A stretch of DNA of 64,000 bases from Gemmatimonadetes bacterium SCN 70-22 (lineage in GTDB: Bacteria > Gemmatimonadota > Gemmatimonadetes > Gemmatimonadales > Gemmatimonadaceae). The stretch's first letter is position 1, and every line of letters starts with the position of its first letter. Position numbers and translations under genes: made by a program. Shown here piece after piece: positions 18,380 to 25,842 of the stretch. The DNA lies in assembly GCA_001724275.1 (NCBI GenBank), contig MEDZ01000013.1, forward strand, positions 1 to 64,000, in the 5' to 3' direction. A model generated the notes under the pieces. It saw only the letters and a list, made by a program, of their open reading frames with translations, ran no database searches and was not told the DNA's origin.

Positions 18380-18563
18380 TCAGATCCCCTCGTCGGGTGC
18401 CGCCACGATCCAGATGCGTCGTTGCGGCGCTTCTGCCTTCAGCTCGTCATCGAGCTTCTCATAATTTGACAGCAAGTCCTCGAGCAGGTCGTCCTGCGAC
18501 CACAGGCGCACCTTGACGAAGCTCGCCGCCAGTTCCCTGGCCACGCTCGACTTGAAGGCTCCC
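18380..18563 (-). pseudogene. 3' remnant of a restriction-endonuclease-like gene cut by the IS element
   Basis: Reading leftward from the IS, one frame encodes about 60 residues ending at TGA (18380-18382): GAFKSSVARELAASFVKVRL, then WSQDDLLEDLLSNYEKLDDE, then LKAEAPQRRIWIVAAPDEGI. This resembles the end of Mrr-like or related restriction endonucleases, where an LW-x2-DDLL segment follows the catalytic core; the assignment is from memory of the family. The catalytic core is absent. The frame is closed on its 5' side by an in-frame TAG lying inside the CTAG insertion site, so the gene may already have been broken before the IS arrived. No matching 5' part is visible beyond the IS. Confidence 0.55.
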
Positions 18564-18567
18564 TAGG
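18562..18567. repeat. Left target-site copy CCTAGG
   Basis: CCTAGG abuts the left end of the IS. With GCTAGG at the other end it forms an N-CTAG-N pair differing at one base. IS481 elements are known to favour NCTAGN targets and duplicate about 6 bp. Confidence 0.7.
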
Positions 18568-18594
18568 TGTAATTGACGAGGAGGTTGTTCACTG
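18568..18594. repeat. IS481 left terminal inverted repeat
   Basis: A 27-bp end beginning TGTAATTGACGAGG and ending GTTGTTCACTG; differs from the right end at four positions, three of them clustered at positions 4-6. Confidence 0.88.
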
Positions 18595-18654
18595 AGCCGT
18601 AGCAGGGCAAGCTGGAGTTGTCGAGACCACAACCGGCAACTGCCAGAGGGCTCA

Positions 18655-19587
18655 GTGAACGTCCACAAGCATGCACGATTGACCCCGCGGGGGCGAGCCC
18701 TCGCGGTCCAGCGCGTCCTCGCGGGCGAACGCGCGCCCGTTGTCGCCCACGGGTGTGGGGTGTCCGTCCGGACCGTGTGGAAGTGGGTCCGTCGCTGCCG
18801 CGAGCTGGGGGAGGTGACGGCGCGGAGCACCACGGATCGCTCCTCGCGCCCCCGCCGGATCGCACGACAACTCCCCCGGCACCAGCGGCGCCAGATCCTC
18901 CGCGCACGCCGCAAGCGCTGGAGTTCGCTCCGCATTGCGCAGCATTACGCGCTGGCCGTGTCCACGGTGGTGACCATCCTGCGGCGCCACGGCCTCAACC
19001 GGCTGGCGCGCCTGGAACCGCCCCGGCCGGTGCAGCGCTACGAGCGCCGGCGCCCCGGCACGCTCGTCCACTTCGACGTGAAGAAGCTGGGGAAGATCGG
19101 CCGCGTCGGCCATCGCATGCACGGCGACCGCACGACCCGCGTACGCGGGATCGGCTGGGAGTATGTCCATGTCGCCATCGACGACTGCACGCGCCTGGGC
19201 TACGCGGAAGTGCTCGCCGACGAACAGGGCGAGACCACCGCGGGCTTTCTGCAGCGGGCCTACGCCTGGTATGCCGCCCACGGCGTCACGATCCGCCGCC
19301 TGCTCACCGACAACGGCGGCAACTACCGGAGCGCGGCCCTGGCGGCCGCCTGCAAGGCGCACCGGATCCGGCACTACTTCACGCGTCCCTACCGGCCCCA
19401 GACCAACGGCAAGGCCGAACGCTTCATCCGCACCCTGCTCCACGAGTGGGCGTATGCGCACGCCTACGGCCGCTCCGTCTATCGCACCCGCGCCCTACCC
19501 GCGTACCTTCGCTTCTACAACACCGAGCGCCGTCATACCGCGCTCCACTTCCTCACCCCGCTCCAGCGCCTCGCGGCGAAGCAGTGA
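18655..19587 (+). CDS. IS481-family transposase
   Basis: About 310 residues from a GTG start. The N-terminal helix-turn-helix (about 8-60) contains LTPRGRALAVQRVLAGER, then GVSVRTVWKWVRRCRE. The DDE integrase core (rve domain) follows: first Asp in LVHFDVKKLGKIGR, second Asp in LLTDNGGNYRS and the catalytic Glu in TNGKAERFIRTLLHEWAY. The end LRFYNTERRHTALHFLTP is typical of the family. Full length, no frameshift. The stop lies inside the right inverted repeat, as is common in compact IS481 elements. Confidence 0.95.
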   Translation: MNVHKHARLTPRGRALAVQRVLAGERAPVVAHGCGVSVRTVWKWVRRCRELGEVTARSTTDRSSRPRRIARQLPRHQRRQILRARRKRWSSLRIAQHYALAVSTVVTILRRHGLNRLARLEPPRPVQRYERRRPGTLVHFDVKKLGKIGRVGHRMHGDRTTRVRGIGWEYVHVAIDDCTRLGYAEVLADEQGETTAGFLQRAYAWYAAHGVTIRRLLTDNGGNYRSAALAAACKAHRIRHYFTRPYRPQTNGKAERFIRTLLHEWAYAHAYGRSVYRTRALPAYLRFYNTERRHTALHFLTPLQRLAAKQ

Positions 19588-19608
19588 ACAACCTCTTCGT
19601 CATCAACA
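19582..19608. repeat. IS481 right terminal inverted repeat
   Basis: Reverse complement begins TGTTGATGACGAAG and ends GTTGTTCACTG. It overlaps the transposase stop codon. Confidence 0.88.
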
Positions 19609-19614
19609 GCTAGG
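19609..19614. repeat. Right target-site copy GCTAGG
   Basis: GCTAGG directly follows the IS; five of six bases match the left copy and the CTAG core is conserved. Confidence 0.65.
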
Positions 19615-19692
19615 CGTCCGCGCGGCGGCGAAGCGCGCCGCCGAGCGTTCGCACTCGGCCCAGCGAGAGGCGGCGTCCAGTGGTCTCCCCTT

Positions 19693-19738
19693 GCTGGGTG
19701 AGCGGCGGTGCGACAAGCACCTGGGCCGATCACCCAGC
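19693..19738. other. Long imperfect hairpin
   Basis: GCTGGGTGA (19693-19701) pairs with TCACCCAGC (19730-19738), and inner GTGC/GCAC pairs surround a GACAA loop. It could be a terminator, part of a decayed mobile element end or an RNA structure. There is no T-run. Confidence 0.4.
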
Positions 19739-19780
19739 AGGGCGGCACCCGCATCTCCTGACGACAACCGCCCGTAGTCA

Positions 19781-19841
19781 CCTTTCAATCTGCCGCCCGC
19801 CAACCTTTCATTCTGCCGTATACTAACCTTGCAATCTGCCG
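19781..19841. repeat. Three 23-bp-spaced iterons upstream of the DUF4143 ATPase
   Basis: CCTTTCAATCTGCCG (19781), CCTTTCATTCTGCCG (19804) and CCTTGCAATCTGCCG (19827) recur with an exact 23-bp period; the 8-bp spacers differ. Conserved cores with variable spacers imply selection on the cores. They end 24 bp before the ATG of the next gene. Two explanations fit: an operator/promoter control array, or the repeat-bearing terminus of a lost IS21-type element, whose ends are known to carry several copies of a short repeat. Confidence 0.7.
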
Positions 19842-19865
19842 CGCTCCTGTGTTACGATCCGCGGC

Positions 19866-21107
19866 ATGTCCGGCACTACTGCCTATCCACGCTACTCCGA
19901 GGAGCGTCTCACCGAGGCGCTCGCCGACTCCCCCGCGGTCCTGATCCACGGGCCGCGGCAGAGTGGGAAGACGACCCTCGCACGCTCGGTGGGCGACCGG
20001 CTCGGCTACCAGTACACCACCTTCGACGACGACGTGGCGCGCGCGGCGGCCAGCGCGGACCCGATCGGGTTCGTGGCCGATCTCCCCAGACGAGCCATCC
20101 TGGACGAGGTCCAGCACGTCCCCACCCTCTTCTCGGCCCTCAAGGCGGCGATCGATCGCGCGCGCACGCCCGGGCGATTCATCCTCACCGGATCGGCCAA
20201 CGTCCTGCTAGTCCCACGACTCTCGGATTCGCTCGCGGGACGGATGGAGATCTTGCGCCTGCATCCGCTGTCGCAGGGCGAGATCGCGCGCACGGAACCT
20301 CACTTCATCGACGCCCTCTTCACCGGCTCGTTCAGGCGGCCCCGAAGCCGTCGGTTGGCCGGAGAGCTGGTCGAGCGAGTTGTCGCTGGCGGATATCCCG
20401 CCGCACTGCAGCGTGCGCAACCGCGTCGCCGCGCGGCGTGGTATCGCAACTATGTCGACGCGCTCGTCGAGCGGGACGTACGCGACATGTCGCGGATCAG
20501 CGCGCTGGACGCGCTCCCTCGTCTGCTCGCGGTCGCCGCGGCCAACACGGCGCAGACGCTGAACATCAGCGAGCTCGCCGCCCCATTCAGCCTCACCCGC
20601 CCGACCATCAAGGACTACGTGACGCTGCTCGAGCGCGTCTTCCTCATCGACACCCTTCCCCCCTGGCACTACAATCGGCTCAAGCGCCTGGTGAAGACGC
20701 CCAAGCTGCACATGGGCGACACGGGTCTCGCCTGCGCGCTGCTCGGACTCGACGCGACCGCACTCCATGCGGATCGGTCGGCGTTCGGCCCGCTGCTCGA
20801 GACATTCGTCTTTCAGGAATTGCGGCGTCAGGCGAGCTGGCACCCCGAAACGGTCACCTTCTACCATTTCCGCGATCGAGATGGTGTGGAGGTCGACCTC
20901 GTGCTCGAGTGCGGTGCGCGCGTGGCCGGGATAGAGGTGAAAGCCGCGGCCACCGTGACGGACGCGGATTTTCGCGGGCTGCGGAAGCTGCGCGAGGCCA
21001 CGGGGCGGCGATTCTCGGCCGGGGTGGTGCTGTACGATGGCGAGACCTCCGCCCCGTTCGGAGAGGGACTCCATGCCCTCCCCATGAGCACCCTCTGGGC
21101 GCGTTGA
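19866..21107 (+). CDS. AAA_14/DUF4143 ATPase with C-terminal PD-(D/E)xK-like domain
   Basis: About 413 residues. AAA_14 domain: Walker A HGPRQSGKTT near 31-40, Walker B RAILDEVQHV, sensor LTGSANVLL and SDSLAGRMEILRLHPLSQGE. DUF4143 follows (about 200-370): ANTAQTLNISELAAPFSLTRPTIKDYV is a winged-helix-like stretch, then FVFQELRRQ and YHFRDRDGVEVDLVLE...GIEVKAA, a nuclease-fold pattern common in this family. Such proteins are widespread, mobile and often single-gene islands; their substrate is generally unknown, though a toxin or defence link is often suspected. The iteron array directly upstream is probably its control region. Confidence 0.85.
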   Translation: MSGTTAYPRYSEERLTEALADSPAVLIHGPRQSGKTTLARSVGDRLGYQYTTFDDDVARAAASADPIGFVADLPRRAILDEVQHVPTLFSALKAAIDRARTPGRFILTGSANVLLVPRLSDSLAGRMEILRLHPLSQGEIARTEPHFIDALFTGSFRRPRSRRLAGELVERVVAGGYPAALQRAQPRRRAAWYRNYVDALVERDVRDMSRISALDALPRLLAVAAANTAQTLNISELAAPFSLTRPTIKDYVTLLERVFLIDTLPPWHYNRLKRLVKTPKLHMGDTGLACALLGLDATALHADRSAFGPLLETFVFQELRRQASWHPETVTFYHFRDRDGVEVDLVLECGARVAGIEVKAAATVTDADFRGLRKLREATGRRFSAGVVLYDGETSAPFGEGLHALPMSTLWAR

Positions 21108-21138
21108 CGCCCAGGCGCGCGCCTCCGTTCTCCCCTCC

Positions 21139-22359
21139 ATGGACAACATCACCCACGCCCTCGCCGGCGCCCTCCTCGCCGAAGCCGCCTGGCAGCGTGT
21201 GGCGCGCGCCCCATCGCCCCCGCCTGTCGCCTTTCGCCCCACGGCCTACACACTCGGCATCGTCCTGGCCGAGCTCCCCGACCTCGACATCGCCTACTCG
21301 GGCGACGTACTCGGCATCGGTCCGCTGGGCTACCTGCTTCACCACCGCGGACACACGCACACGGTCCTCTTCACCATCGTGGCGGGGCTGGCGGCGTGGG
21401 GGGTGACGCTGCTGTACCGCCGCGACCTGCGCGCCCAACCGTGGTCGCGAACGCTGCTCGGGCTCTCGCTCATCGCCTCGCTCTCGCACGTAGCCCTGGA
21501 CTACACCAACAACTACGGCGTGCATCCGTGGTGGCCGCTGAGCGCGCGGTGGATCTACGGCGACGCGGTCTTCATCATCGAGCCGTGGCTCTGGATCGCG
21601 GCGCTGGGGCCGCTCCTCTTCATCGCTCGCGGGACGCTGAGACGCCTGCTGAGCGGGGCGTTGCTGCTGACGATCCTCGTGGCGGCGTGGCGGGTGGAGA
21701 TGGTGGGGCACAACGTGGCCGCGGTACTCACGATCGGGGCCATTGCCTGGACGCTGGTGAGCTGGCAGCTGGCGCCCTCGCGCCGGGCGACTTGGGCGCT
21801 CGTGGCGTGGGGAGCGTTCGAGGCAATTTCCTTCACGGGGTCGGCGCTGGGGCGGCAGGCCGTGGTACGGGCGGTCGGCGCGCCGCTCCGCGACGCGGTA
21901 CTCACCCCGGCGCCGGGGAACCCGTTGTGCCTGGCGGCCATCGTCGTCACCGAATACGACGGCACCTACTCGGCCACCACCGCCACGGTGGCGCCGGTGC
22001 CGGCGCTCTTGACGGCGAGCGCGTGCGGCAACGTGAGGCGCGGGGATGCGGCCGAGGCCTCACGGGCGGACCGCAGCGATTCGCCGGCGATCGGCTGGGG
22101 GCGCACGTGGAGCGCGCCGGTCGCCGAACTGCGCGCCCTCGCGGCCGAGCGATGCGAGCTGGCGGCAGCGCTGGAGTTCATCCGGGTCCCGGTGTGGGAA
22201 CGCGGGGCGAACGGAGTCGTTACGATGTACGACCTGCGATTCGGAAGCGGCGAGGGATCGTTCACGACGGTGGTGTCGCGCCCGGGCGAGGCGTGCCCGC
22301 GATGGATCCCGGGGTGGGAGAAGCCGCGAGGGGATGTACTGGGGGAGGGGGCACGGTAG
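21139..22359 (+). CDS. DUF457/YdjM-like membrane-bound metal-dependent hydrolase
   Basis: About 406 residues. The start MDNITHALAGALLAEAAWQR is the hallmark of the DUF457/YdjM family, with a conserved His (TH) and later ELPDLDIAYSGD and LHHRGHTHTVLFT, which supply Asp and His ligands for a metal. Several transmembrane helices follow up to about 260; the last 140 residues look extracytoplasmic. YdjM itself is LexA-regulated in E. coli, but the family's biochemical function is not established. It lies 31 bp after the DUF4143 gene and could be cotranscribed. Confidence 0.8.
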   Translation: MDNITHALAGALLAEAAWQRVARAPSPPPVAFRPTAYTLGIVLAELPDLDIAYSGDVLGIGPLGYLLHHRGHTHTVLFTIVAGLAAWGVTLLYRRDLRAQPWSRTLLGLSLIASLSHVALDYTNNYGVHPWWPLSARWIYGDAVFIIEPWLWIAALGPLLFIARGTLRRLLSGALLLTILVAAWRVEMVGHNVAAVLTIGAIAWTLVSWQLAPSRRATWALVAWGAFEAISFTGSALGRQAVVRAVGAPLRDAVLTPAPGNPLCLAAIVVTEYDGTYSATTATVAPVPALLTASACGNVRRGDAAEASRADRSDSPAIGWGRTWSAPVAELRALAAERCELAAALEFIRVPVWERGANGVVTMYDLRFGSGEGSFTTVVSRPGEACPRWIPGWEKPRGDVLGEGAR

Positions 22360-22479
22360 TCAGCGAGTACACGATTCGGCACCAATCGTCGGGAAATGGT
22401 ACGGTCCGGCCACGGGATCGCCCCCACCGTGGAGCATGCCCCCTTGCCTCCCTAACTGCGCCGAGCGTACGCCGTGGTC

Positions 22480-22825
22480 ATGCCGGCGCCCTCGTCGGTT
22501 CTCTCGAACCTCACCCATCGCATCTGGACGATGGAGGAACGGAACGTCCTTCCCGACAACGAGCACCGGTACGAGGTGGTGGACGGGGAGCTGCTGGTGA
22601 CGCCGGCGCCGTCGTGGCGCCACCCGCGGGGCACCCCCGAACTGGCTCAGGCGGGGGTCCCCGAGGAGTGGATCGTCGACCCGGCCAATCGCTTGGTCGA
22701 GCGCTGGCGTCCGGGAATCGACGAGCCCGAAATCCTGGCCGAGTCGTTCACGTGGCAGCCGCGCGAGGGCGCGTCACCGCTGGCGTGTAGGGGTGAAGCG
22801 GTACTTCGGTCGCGTCCACGGCTAG
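22480..22825 (+). pseudogene. Decayed Uma2-family (DUF820) endonuclease gene
   Basis: The N-terminus HRIWTMEERNVLPDNEHRYE, then VVDGELLVTPAPSWRH, is classic Uma2. The sequence then jumps straight to AQAGVPEEWIVDPANRLVER, which belongs near the C-terminus, so about 90 internal residues including the PD-(D/E)xK catalytic core are missing. After PLA (about 22786) the frame is also lost: the expected ending KRYFGRVHG followed by TAG (22823-22825) is readable only in another frame. The internal deletion plus frameshift make it non-functional as a nuclease. Confidence 0.75.
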
Positions 22826-22977
22826 AGTATTTCCGCCACCGTGCACGCAAACCCCGGCAGCACCTTGCCCGGGCACTCGTCGCGCGACAGCTCCTCTGCC
22901 ACCAGGTCCGGCGCCAGCTTGCTGAATCCGTGCGTGTCGCGCGGCGGCTGGATATGGAGGAGCTCCTTTGTGGTCAT
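22822..22977 (-). CDS. Possible 51-residue ORF, unrecognised
   Basis: An ATG at 22977 opens MTTKELLHIQPPRDTHGFSK, followed by LAPDLVAEELSRDECPGKVL and PGFACTVAEIL, ending at a TAG that shares bases with the Uma2 pseudogene stop. Codons in the body have strongly GC third positions like local real genes, and the helical amphipathic composition looks protein-like. I know no family. It could be a small gene or the tail of a decayed one. Confidence 0.35.
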   Translation of the reverse strand: MTTKELLHIQPPRDTHGFSKLAPDLVAEELSRDECPGKVLPGFACTVAEIL

Positions 22978-23113
22978 TGGCAAGGCGCTCGGTTTGGCCG
23001 AGTATAGTACGGCAGGTCCATGGCGGCAAACGAAGTGGCGTCGGGCCGATAATGTCGCCGCCGGCGCCTCCCCCCCGGTAACCATTCGCCTTCACACCCA
23101 TCCGAATCGCGAC

Positions 23114-23488
23114 ATGTGGCTCTTCACGAAGCACGGATTCTTTTCGGCCGTCTGCGCCCGTCAGGGCGACGGCGCCCACGGCCAGCCCGTCGACCCCTCC
23201 CGTATCATGGTCCGCGCCCGCCTTCGCCCGCACCTCGAGGCGCTCACGGCGCGCTTCCCCGACGAGCTCGAGGGGTGCGAGATCGTCGAGACGAAGCGCA
23301 GCGACTACGCCTTCCGCCTCTTCGTCGGCAAGGCGGCGTGGACGCGCGTCGCGGCGGCGCTCGCCGAGGAGATCGACTACGACAACTTCAAGGACGAGGT
23401 GGAGAAGTACCAGGGCGATGACGGCGCGGGGTATCACCACGCGCTGGGCGACATCTGGTCGGTGATGTACGAGCTGCAGCGTCGTTAG
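23114..23488 (+). CDS. Conserved hypothetical 124-residue protein
   Basis: Start taken at the ATG opening MWLFTKHGFFSAVCARQG; the open frame reaches further 5' but that part reads as random. The protein is compact and soluble, with ...ALTARFPDELEGCEIVETKR, then DYAFRLFVGKAAWTRV and a C-terminal helix IDYDNFKDEVEK...WSVMYELQRR. Short proteins opening MW(L/I)FT are, as I recall, widespread with no known function. It ends on CGTTAGGT, one of the recurring CGTTAGG words. Confidence 0.6.
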   Translation: MWLFTKHGFFSAVCARQGDGAHGQPVDPSRIMVRARLRPHLEALTARFPDELEGCEIVETKRSDYAFRLFVGKAAWTRVAAALAEEIDYDNFKDEVEKYQGDDGAGYHHALGDIWSVMYELQRR

Positions 23489-23590
23489 GTCCGGCGGGGC
23501 GGTGACGGCCCGGAAGCTGGATGACGCCCCCCCCCTTCCCTCCGGCGCCCCCGGCGGCAACTTCCAGCCACCCTCACCTCGGTCACTGGC

Positions 23591-23794
23591 ATGCAGTGGT
23601 CCATCGTCGCCCTCAACTTCCTCTACGCCGCCCTCGGCGTCGCGATGATGTTCGTCGCCTACCGCGTCATAGATCTCCTGACACCCAAGGTCGATTTCGA
23701 GGATGAACTCAGGAAGGGAAACGTCGCCGTGGGGCTGTTCATCGCCGCCATCTTCATCTCGGTGGCGATCGTGATCGGCGGGGCGCTCAACTAG
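23591..23794 (+). CDS. DUF350 small membrane protein
   Basis: 67 residues with two hydrophobic helices: ALNFLYAALGVAMMFVAYRV and AVGLFIAAIFISVAIVIGGAL, linked by a charged loop with DFEDELRKGN-VAVG, the DUF350 signature. It is an inner-membrane protein of unknown role. The gene ends 4 bp before the lytic transglycosylase gene, suggesting a two-gene unit. Confidence 0.75.
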   Translation: MQWSIVALNFLYAALGVAMMFVAYRVIDLLTPKVDFEDELRKGNVAVGLFIAAIFISVAIVIGGALN

Positions 23795-23798
23795 GAGC

Positions 23799-24476
23799 AT
23801 GAGCGCCGTGTGCGGCTCCCTGCTGTCACGGAACGGCATTGTGCCGGGGGCGATCCTGCGCGCCGGTTTGCTCCTGGCGGCACTCGTCGCGCTCGCCCCT
23901 CGCGACGCGCCGGCCCAGCCCCGTCGCCCCGCCGACCGCTACGACGACGCCTTCCGCAAGTACAGCAAGCGCTACTTCGGTCCCGCCTTCGACTGGCGCA
24001 TCTTCAAGGCCCAGGGGATGGCCGAGAGCAACCTGGATCCCAAGGCCAGGAGCTGGGTGGGGGCGCGCGGGGTGATGCAGCTGATGCCGGCGACGTTCAA
24101 CGAGATCCGGTCGAGGAACCCCGACCTGCAGCGCATCGACAGCCCGGAGATGAACATCGCTGCCGGCATTGCGTACGACCGGGCGCTCTGGACGCGCTGG
24201 GAGGGCGACTCGGTGATCGCCGACACGCGCGCCTTCACCTTCGCCAGCTACAACGCCGGGCGCAGGACGGTGCTCAATGCGCAGGATGAGGCGCGAGCGT
24301 CGAGGCTCGACCCCCGATCGTGGCCGAGCATCGAGACCGTCGCCCCGAAGGTGAAGCGGTGGCGGCACGAGGAGACGATCGGCTATGTGCGGCGCATCGG
24401 GGAGTTCCATGCGCGGCTCGACGACCGGGGGCGGGTGATGGTGGACTCGGTCACGGCGCGAGGGGTGAAGCGGTAG
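23799..24476 (+). CDS. Exported lytic transglycosylase (SLT domain)
   Basis: About 225 residues with a signal-peptide-like leader (LRAGLLLAALVALAPRDAPAQ). The SLT/goose-lysozyme-like domain covers about 45-190: catalytic Glu in AQGMAESNLDP, then GARGVMQLMPATF, SPEMNIAAGIAYDRALW and FTFASYNAGRRTVLNAQ, all conserved positions of the MltF/Slt catalytic family. It cleaves peptidoglycan between MurNAc and GlcNAc in the periplasm to give 1,6-anhydromuropeptides. Small size suggests a free catalytic domain with no extra binding module. Confidence 0.85.
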   Translation: MSAVCGSLLSRNGIVPGAILRAGLLLAALVALAPRDAPAQPRRPADRYDDAFRKYSKRYFGPAFDWRIFKAQGMAESNLDPKARSWVGARGVMQLMPATFNEIRSRNPDLQRIDSPEMNIAAGIAYDRALWTRWEGDSVIADTRAFTFASYNAGRRTVLNAQDEARASRLDPRSWPSIETVAPKVKRWRHEETIGYVRRIGEFHARLDDRGRVMVDSVTARGVKR

Positions 24477-24523
24477 CGCGTGATGGTCGTCCCGTAGGTA
24501 ACCGCAGCGTGGAGATTGCCAGC

Positions 24524-25312
24524 ATGACCCGTCGCCACACTCCGCTTGCCGTCGCCCTCCTCCTGGTGGCCTGCGCCGCGACCAGCGCCTCGTCGCAGGC
24601 CTCCGCGGATAGCTCCGCGGTGCGCGTGTGGGTGAATCCACGTTCCGGGGTATACCACTGCCCGGGGACGCCGCCCTACGGGACGACGGCGCGCGGCTTC
24701 TACGTGAGCGAGGCGGACGCGAAGGCGCGGCGGTATCGGCCGGCGGGGGGGCGGGTATGTGCGGGGGGAGCAAAAGGGGCGGCTAGGCTCGAGCACGGAC
24801 CCCGACCGCTGTCCGGCGAGGGCACCGAGCAGCCGACGTCGTTCCTCGCCGCCCTCCGTGACCCGGCATCTCCACGTCGCCCCACCACAACGCTCGAGCG
24901 CTGCACGGTGTCGCACATTGTGGACGGCGATGGCATCGAGTGTCGCGAGCTCGGCGAGGTGCGATTGATCGGGATCGACGCGCCCGAGCGCGCGCAATCG
25001 CCCTGGTTCGCCGTTTCCACAGCGGCGCTTACCTCGCTCATTCCGGTCGGCTCCGTGGTGGAGCTAGAACTGGACGTCGAGAACCAGGACCGGTACAGCC
25101 GCCGCCTCGCCTATGTCTGGAGCGACGAGATCATGGTCAACTGGGTGATGGCGCGGATGGGGTGGGCAGTGGCGTACCCCTACGGCCGCACGGCGCGATA
25201 CCGCGTCGCGCTGGACGGCGCGGAGCGTACCGCCCGCACTGAAGGGCGCGGGCTTTGGCCGGCGGGCGGGCTCGATTGCCGCCCTGCTGAATTCAAGTCC
25301 AAACGATGCTGA
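24524..25312 (+). CDS. Secreted thermonuclease-like nuclease with extra N-terminal module
   Basis: About 262 residues from the ATG at 24524, opening MTRRHTPLAVALLLVACAAT, so exported and perhaps a lipoprotein (LLVAC). Residues about 33-80 form a small module with VWVNPRSGVYHCPG, then YGTTARGFYVSEADAKA and GGRVC, a Cys-containing motif often found with exported nucleases. The SNase domain spans about 125-250: VDGDG (Asp134), R147, D152 and E155 in VRLIGIDAPE, and RYSRRLAYVW, matching the catalytic Arg-Glu-Arg set of staphylococcal nuclease. It probably degrades extracellular or periplasmic DNA/RNA. Overlaps the macro-domain gene by 7 bp. Confidence 0.85.
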   Translation: MTRRHTPLAVALLLVACAATSASSQASADSSAVRVWVNPRSGVYHCPGTPPYGTTARGFYVSEADAKARRYRPAGGRVCAGGAKGAARLEHGPRPLSGEGTEQPTSFLAALRDPASPRRPTTTLERCTVSHIVDGDGIECRELGEVRLIGIDAPERAQSPWFAVSTAALTSLIPVGSVVELELDVENQDRYSRRLAYVWSDEIMVNWVMARMGWAVAYPYGRTARYRVALDGAERTARTEGRGLWPAGGLDCRPAEFKSKRC

Positions 25313-25842
25313 CCGCCCCCACCGCCCCCCTGACCGCCGTCCTCGCCGACATCACCCGTCTCGACGTCGACGCCATCGTCAACGCCGCCAACGAATCGCT
25401 CGCCCCTGGCGGCGGGGTCTGCGGCGCCATCCACGCCGCGGCGGGACCGCAGCTGGCGGTGGCGTGCGAGCGCGTGGCCCCCTGCCCCGCCGGCGACGCC
25501 CGCATCACCCCGGGCTTCGCGCTCCCGGCACGCTACGTCATCCACGCCGTGGGCCCTCGCTGGCATGGAGGACACCACGGCGAGCCGGAGCTCCTGGCCC
25601 GCGCCTACCGCGCCGTCTTCGCCCTCGCCCGCGCGCACGACATCACGCGCATCGCCTTCCCCGCCATCTCCACGGGAATCTTCGGCTACCCGTTGCAGGC
25701 GGCGACGCAGATCGCGGTGCGCGAGGCCCGCGCGGCGGCGGAGCGGGGAGACGTGGAGCGGGTGGTCTTCGCCTGCTTTTCGGGCGAGGTGCTGGAGGCG
25801 TATCGCGCCGAAGGTGTCGGGCGGCGCGACGACGACACCTAA
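25306..25842 (+). CDS. Macro-domain protein, ADP-ribose/O-acetyl-ADP-ribose hydrolase type
   Basis: About 178 residues, nearly all macro domain. ADITRLDVDAIVNAANESL, then GGGVCGAIHAAAG, is the conserved ADP-ribose-binding loop with the catalytic-type Asn-Ala-Ala-Asn; later VIHAVGP, FPAISTGIFGYP and VVFACFSGEVLEAY complete the fold. YmdB/MacroD-like members remove ADP-ribose from proteins or hydrolyse O-acetyl-ADP-ribose in the cytoplasm. The start overlaps the nuclease gene, so translation is probably coupled, although one product is exported and the other cytoplasmic. The stop codon overlaps that of the convergent amidohydrolase gene. Confidence 0.88.
   Translation: MLTAPTAPLTAVLADITRLDVDAIVNAANESLAPGGGVCGAIHAAAGPQLAVACERVAPCPAGDARITPGFALPARYVIHAVGPRWHGGHHGEPELLARAYRAVFALARAHDITRIAFPAISTGIFGYPLQAATQIAVREARAAAERGDVERVVFACFSGEVLEAYRAEGVGRRDDDT

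Larger units (their letters stand above)
18568..19608 (+). mobile_element. Complete IS481-family insertion sequence
   Basis: A 1041-bp element bounded by TGT...ACA ends with 27-bp terminal inverted repeats matching at 23 of 27 positions (18568-18594 and 19582-19608). It carries a single intact transposase gene and is flanked by CTAG-containing target-site copies. All parts needed for transposition look intact, so it may still be active. It sits between the defence cassette and the downstream accessory genes and interrupts the endonuclease-like remnant. Confidence 0.9.

Noticed and set aside
19603-19803. Minus-strand 66-residue frame after the IS as the missing 5' part of the endonuclease remnant
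   Set aside because: Its translation does not resemble an endonuclease core, and much of it is hairpin and iteron sequence.
19781-19841. CRISPR array
   Set aside because: Only three 15-bp cores with 8-bp spacers; too short for CRISPR and no cas gene nearby.
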